Shown here: in pieces, positions 39,864-43,687 of the stretch
Numbering within the stretch: position 1 is the first letter of the stretch
How the letters are laid out: each line of letters opens with the position of its first letter
Virus record (IMG/VR): IMGVR_UViG_3300042328_001217
Location: 1-43,687 of that record
Source of the DNA: a virus
Strand: one strand, 5' to 3'
Length of the DNA: 43,687 nucleotides
Translations under genes and position numbers: made by a program
Notes under the pieces: generated by a model
What the model saw: only the letters and a program-made list of their open reading frames with translations
Told to the model about the DNA's origin: nothing
Databases searched by the model: none

Positions 39864-41443
39864 GCCATCTATTATCCGATGAAGAATTTAATCAGCTCTC
39901 TACTCGCGAGCAAGATGAATATCTTAAGCTTCTTGAAGAGGACATGTCAGCGTGGTCGCTTCAGGGTAACGAACGTCAGCTCCGCGCAAACGCACTCCTC
40001 AGCAAAGTTGATTGGCTCCTATACGGTGGTGCGGCCGGAGGCGGCAAATCAGAACTTCTCGCCTACCACGTCCACCAGCTCAGTCTCAAGTACCCAGGTC
40101 ATAGAAGTCTACTTATTCGAACCTCGCTGCCTGAATTGCGCCGTTCTCTCATCATTCGTACGCAAGTTCGATACGCCCATCTAGATGTAGACGCAACACT
40201 GCGTTCTGTAGACAACGTTAAGGCGTGGTGGTACGGGAACGGCAGTATTATTGAATACGGCTATTGTGCTAGAGACGAAGACGTTGGGCAGTTTATGTCC
40301 GCTGAATACGACTTTATTGGGTTTGACGAAGCTACGCAGTTTACCCCGTATCAGATGTTGATGATCTCCGGTCGTTTGCGTACTAGTAAAAAAATGGCCG
40401 CTTCAGGTGTAAGAACACACGTTATGTTCGCTACAAACCCTGGTGATCGTGGCCATACCTTTTTGTACCAAATGTTGGTTGGTCCTACCCAATATGGTAG
40501 GTATGCAGTTGTATATGATGTGTCGGAAGGGTTTGAGGACCCCCCGATCGTAAAGTTAGTAGAACTGCCTGAAGACCTTGAAGAACTGGAAAAGCTGGAA
40601 ATTGATCACGACCCGAACAAACACCTGGTCGTTGCTTTTGTTCCTTCTACTGTTATTGACAACCCTCATATTGACCCTGCTTATAAAAAGCACCTCTCGA
40701 TGCTCCCGGAAACCGAGCGGCGGCAAAAACTTATGGGAGATTGGGACACGTTTTCGGGGCAGTACTTCGTGGAGTTTAAACGCGACCTACACGTTGTTCC
40801 CCCGTTCGAGATACCGGAGACATGGCAAAAATATCGAGGTGTTGACTTCGGAACAGCCAACCCTTATTGCTGCCTTTGGGGCGCGCTCGACCCGTCAGAC
40901 GGCACTATGTATATATATCGGGAGGCTTATGCTAAAAATCTCACTGCAGCAGAGCAGGCCAGGACTATCAAACGGTTATCTGTATCTACCGAAGGGCGAG
41001 CAGAAACTTTCGTTATGACCGTTGGCGACCCCGCAATGTTTAGCAACGTAGCTGGTACAGGTACTACGGTTGCTGGTATCTACAACAATAACGGTGTAAT
41101 CCTGCAGAAAGCCAAAAACCAACGTATTGGTGGTTGGCAGAACATGCGTCGCTACATGGGGGCGAGCCCTGTAGATGGCGTTGTTAGGCTTAAGATCTTT
41201 GATAACTGCGTTAACTTGATTAGAACCATCCCACAGATGCGGCATGCTCACGCAAACCCTGAAGACTTGGATACCAAAGACGAAGATCACGCAGTTGACG
41301 CTTTGCGTTACCTTTTGGGTTGTCGCCCGTATGAAGTCAAAAAACGCACATTCAAGAAGTATGCTGATGGCGCAGAAGGTCGAGTTCAAAAATACATGGA
41401 AAAGTTAGATAAGTCCGCTAAGAAGAAATCGAGGTTGTGGTAA
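39860..41443 (+). CDS. terL: Terminase large subunit
   Basis: A 527-residue packaging motor. Walker A GGAAGGGKS at 56-64 and Walker B FIGFDE at 152-157. The C-terminal nuclease has Asp329 in RGVDFG, Asp390 in VGDPA and Asp480 in DEDHAVDALRY, the usual RNase H-like acidic set. It cuts and pumps phage DNA into the procapsid through the portal. ATGA overlap with the small subunit candidate. A circular contig fits headful packaging, but the sequence does not prove the mode. Confidence 0.95.
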   Translation: MSHLLSDEEFNQLSTREQDEYLKLLEEDMSAWSLQGNERQLRANALLSKVDWLLYGGAAGGGKSELLAYHVHQLSLKYPGHRSLLIRTSLPELRRSLIIRTQVRYAHLDVDATLRSVDNVKAWWYGNGSIIEYGYCARDEDVGQFMSAEYDFIGFDEATQFTPYQMLMISGRLRTSKKMAASGVRTHVMFATNPGDRGHTFLYQMLVGPTQYGRYAVVYDVSEGFEDPPIVKLVELPEDLEELEKLEIDHDPNKHLVVAFVPSTVIDNPHIDPAYKKHLSMLPETERRQKLMGDWDTFSGQYFVEFKRDLHVVPPFEIPETWQKYRGVDFGTANPYCCLWGALDPSDGTMYIYREAYAKNLTAAEQARTIKRLSVSTEGRAETFVMTVGDPAMFSNVAGTGTTVAGIYNNNGVILQKAKNQRIGGWQNMRRYMGASPVDGVVRLKIFDNCVNLIRTIPQMRHAHANPEDLDTKDEDHAVDALRYLLGCRPYEVKKRTFKKYADGAEGRVQKYMEKLDKSAKKKSRLW

Positions 41444-41844
41444 TGCTTTTGGTAGATCATTATTTGTATTTGCCGGGATGTTGCTGGTGGTGCCGTAGCG
41501 TCAACCTGCCAACAATTGATACCGGCATGGATCTAGATGGAGCCAACTCTCCTGACGACCCTAATCCTTCTGCAGTCACACGTATCTATATTTGTGCCGA
41601 TTGCGCTATTCAGATGGCTTCTATGGTCCTTACTTCCCGCAACCTTGAAATCAGTACCGCTGGGGCTAATGGAACCCTAGCTGACATGGTTCAGGTTTTG
41701 GGTGACAAGAATGTCGAGCTTCTCACTAGGGTAGAGGAATTGGAAAATACCTTGCGTGTTATCAAGTCAATCCCCGAACCACAGCCCCAAGCGGAACCAG
41801 CCGCCACTTTCAAGGTGGCCGCACCAAAGCAGACCAAGAAATGA
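41443..41844 (+). CDS. Small protein with two CxxC-type pairs
   Basis: A 133-residue protein with ATG at 41443 overlapping the terminase stop (TAATG). CCWWC (residues about 13-17) and CADC (about 50-53) resemble a zinc knuckle. A helical C-terminal part (LLTRVEELENTLRVIKSI) and a Pro/Lys tail follow. Position between terminase and portal is typical of small actinophage packaging-region proteins of unknown role. Confidence 0.65.
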   Translation: MLLVDHYLYLPGCCWWCRSVNLPTIDTGMDLDGANSPDDPNPSAVTRIYICADCAIQMASMVLTSRNLEISTAGANGTLADMVQVLGDKNVELLTRVEELENTLRVIKSIPEPQPQAEPAATFKVAAPKQTKK

Positions 41845-42059
41845 TAGTATTGTCTGTTGTGGCACTAGGTCTTCTATGTGTCATTATTTGGTTGGTTCGA
41901 GAGAACCGGAGATTGACACAGATGGTTATTGCGAAACATACAGGCGACTTTACCGCGATGGTTCGTGCAGAACGCAAAAAAGAATCTCCAGCCAAAAAAG
42001 ACAAAGAAGATTCTAAATACCATACATGGCGATACCCGTCTGAAGGAGTTGCTCCGTGA
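41841..42059 (+). CDS. Single-span membrane protein, unknown
   Basis: A 72-residue protein with a hydrophobic N-terminal segment (about 2-19) and a Lys/Glu-rich charged remainder. Starts at ATGA with the previous stop; its TGA overlaps the GTG of the portal gene. The arrangement suggests an N-out membrane anchor with an inner charged domain. Function unknown. Confidence 0.6.
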   Translation: MIVLSVVALGLLCVIIWLVRENRRLTQMVIAKHTGDFTAMVRAERKKESPAKKDKEDSKYHTWRYPSEGVAP

Positions 42060-43687
42060 AACCTTGGGCCCCACCATCCGCTTCAGACGTCGTAGATATG
42101 TGGCAGAAAGCCGACCAGTATCTTGTTAAGGAACGACGCGACTACTGGATGAACGCTTCGTATTACGCTTCTCACCAGTGGATTTGGTGGGACTTTACCC
42201 GCAATATTGTCCAGGAGTTGGACTACGCCAATGAAGCTGAACGTGGATCCCGTATCACTATTGATAAGTATGGGCCTCGTTGCCGCAGCCTTTTGGCTCG
42301 TCTTACCCGGTCTGAGCTGATTTGGGAAGTCCAGCCTACAGGTATGGACGATTCATCTATGCGTCGTCAACGCCTGCAGGAGCAATTGTTGATGGGCGAA
42401 CAACGCCACAACGATTGGGAAGATGTACGCGAAATGTCGCTTCTTCAGACCCTATTTGGTGGCGCTAGCGCTATTGCCGTAGATTGGGACCCCGACAAGG
42501 GCGAAGACTACATGATCGACCCTATTTCTCAGATTTCTGTCCCTATGGGCGGCATTCGACTCACACCATTGGGTATCAACGAATTTACCCTTGAGCCTGG
42601 TTCGCAGAACGCAATCGACGCTCGTTGGTGGATCCGCTGCACAAGTTTGCCACCTGAACAAGTACAGGAGAGATACAACCTTGAAGAAGTACCAAAAGCT
42701 GACGCTGAAGCTATGCTTTCTAGCCGCCACCGCAGTATCTTGCTTCGTCGCCCTGGTGGCGCTCCGCCGAGAACAACCCTCGTCTACGTCTACTACGAAC
42801 GCCCCACCTCGCGTGGTCCGGGATGCGTGGTTCACGTAGTTAACGGCAAAGTCGTGCTTCAGGAAGATGAGTGGCCATTCCCATTCAAGCACCTCAATAT
42901 GTCGCTGTTCCGTCAGAACAAGATCCCGAACACATGGGTTGGTCATACGCTTTTGACCCCTGCTCGTGACGTTCAGTACGCCTATAACCGTGCCCGTTCA
43001 ACAATCCTTGAACATATGCGTAAAGCAGCAAACGCACGATTGATGATCCCTTCCGGTTCGGTAGATGATGCTGACAGTATCACTATTGACCCTGCTGACA
43101 CACTTGAGTACAACAGCGAAATCGGTGAGCCGCACTGGCAGACCGCTCCTGAAGTACCTCGTTGGATTTCAGGTGAAGCACAGCAGCTCGAAATGGAGTT
43201 GGACGACATCTTCCATACCCACCAAACAACCCGCGGTGAAGCCCCTGGTGACCGAAACAGTGGTCTTGCCCTAGCGTTGTTGGCGGAGAAGGACGATACC
43301 CCTCTTGGACCGATGGCTAAAGACCAATCTATGGGGTGGGGGAAGATTGCAGAAATGACTCTTTCTCTTTACAAAATGAATGCCGAAAGCACCGGTATTA
43401 CACGTAACACCATGTTGATTAGCGAAAACGGCGTACCACTGCAGGTATCTTGGAACGCTAAGGATATCGACGATAAACCTGTTGTATTGGTTCCAATGGA
43501 CGCAACAATGCCACGCAGCAAGATTGCAACCCAATCCATGATTACCAACCTTGCGCAACAGTTCCCAATGGTGTTCCAAAATGTTGATCCAAAGTCTTTG
43601 TCAAAGATGTTGGATTTGCCGGACCCACGACAGTTCTTGGTTCAAATGGACCCCGACATTGCGAAAGCAGAATGGGAAAATGGCCTG
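42056..43687 (+). CDS. Portal protein, N-terminal part (runs off window end)
   Basis: GTG at 42056 has AAGGAG eight bases upstream. The 544 codons here continue at bases 160-603, giving 691 residues. Features: an N-terminal aromatic stretch (WMNASYYASHQWIWWDFTRN), YGPRCRSLLARLTRSELIWE near residues 73-92, ARDVQYAYNRARSTILEHMR near 305, and TTRGEAPGDRNSGLALALLA near 391, all of the kind seen in podovirus portals. No stop occurs within the window, which confirms the gene is split by linearisation. Confidence 0.85.
   Translation, partial: MKPWAPPSASDVVDMWQKADQYLVKERRDYWMNASYYASHQWIWWDFTRNIVQELDYANEAERGSRITIDKYGPRCRSLLARLTRSELIWEVQPTGMDDSSMRRQRLQEQLLMGEQRHNDWEDVREMSLLQTLFGGASAIAVDWDPDKGEDYMIDPISQISVPMGGIRLTPLGINEFTLEPGSQNAIDARWWIRCTSLPPEQVQERYNLEEVPKADAEAMLSSRHRSILLRRPGGAPPRTTLVYVYYERPTSRGPGCVVHVVNGKVVLQEDEWPFPFKHLNMSLFRQNKIPNTWVGHTLLTPARDVQYAYNRARSTILEHMRKAANARLMIPSGSVDDADSITIDPADTLEYNSEIGEPHWQTAPEVPRWISGEAQQLEMELDDIFHTHQTTRGEAPGDRNSGLALALLAEKDDTPLGPMAKDQSMGWGKIAEMTLSLYKMNAESTGITRNTMLISENGVPLQVSWNAKDIDDKPVVLVPMDATMPRSKIATQSMITNLAQQFPMVFQNVDPKSLSKMLDLPDPRQFLVQMDPDIAKAEWENGL
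43561..43687 (+). repeat. Right copy of 127-bp terminal overlap
   Basis: Exact copy of 33-159. Joining the copies restores one portal gene and a circle of about 43,528 bp. Confidence 0.9.

Noticed and set aside
1-43687. CRISPR array, insertion sequence, integrase and attachment site
   Set aside because: No regularly spaced repeats, transposase, recombinase or tRNA-like attachment sequence was seen.

Overview
This window is one complete or nearly complete genome of a tailed double-stranded DNA phage, recovered as a circular contig. Bases 33-159 recur exactly at 43561-43687 (127 bp). The portal gene runs off the right end and continues in frame at the left end. Bases 1-33 are a fold-back copy of 49-81 and look like an assembly or amplification artefact. 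The circular unit is therefore about 43,528 bp. The host is most likely an actinobacterium: the phage encodes a WhiB-type iron-sulphur regulator, a secreted Rpf-like transglycosylase, an actinophage-type RecT, and several small proteins of kinds I associate with actinophages. An aquatic, uncultured host is possible but is only inference. The virion looks podovirus-like: HK97-fold capsid, tail-tube adaptor and nozzle proteins, a collar-domain fibre, no tape measure, and a 2,453-residue protein of the ejected type.

Layout, read on the circle. (1) 37.2-43.7 kb, joining 0-1.4 kb, all plus strand: small early-type genes, an HTH protein, SSB, WhiB, probable small terminase, large terminase, two small proteins, portal and scaffold. 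(2) 1.38-11.5 kb: a consensus promoter and a 155-nt untranslated leader, then major capsid protein, head accessory proteins, a collagen-like fibre, a glycine-rich tip protein, an unknown protein and a glycosyltransferase, the tail adaptor and nozzle, and a collar-domain fibre. (3) 11.5-12.5 kb: lysis cassette with holin-like proteins around an M15 peptidase. (4) 12.5-25.4 kb: small virion-associated candidates, the giant protein, a RusA-like protein, small basic proteins and a 774-residue unknown. (5) 25.4-29.4 kb: metallophosphoesterase, small genes, the Rpf-like protein, a RecT partner and RecT. (6) 29.5-30.2 kb: two small minus-strand genes. (7) 30.2-36.1 kb: an operon of a MoxR/CobS-like AAA ATPase, a VWA protein carrying HELLH, and an unknown third protein, followed by five single-gene units. 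(8) 36.15-37.25 kb: mostly non-coding DNA with hairpins, a T-free stretch with G-quadruplex potential and DnaA-box-like sites (candidate origin), plus one small minus-strand gene.

How it may work together: no DNA polymerase, primase, helicase, integrase or RNA polymerase gene is visible, so replication and transcription probably depend on the host, helped by RecT, SSB and a RusA-like resolvase. The most distinctive region is 30.2-36.1 kb. There a -10 hexamer is followed within 6-7 bases by a short hairpin with a six-base loop, usually AACAAC, at the predicted 5' end of each of six transcripts. The first of these transcripts carries the AAA-VWA-HELLH operon, which is the best candidate here for an undescribed system.
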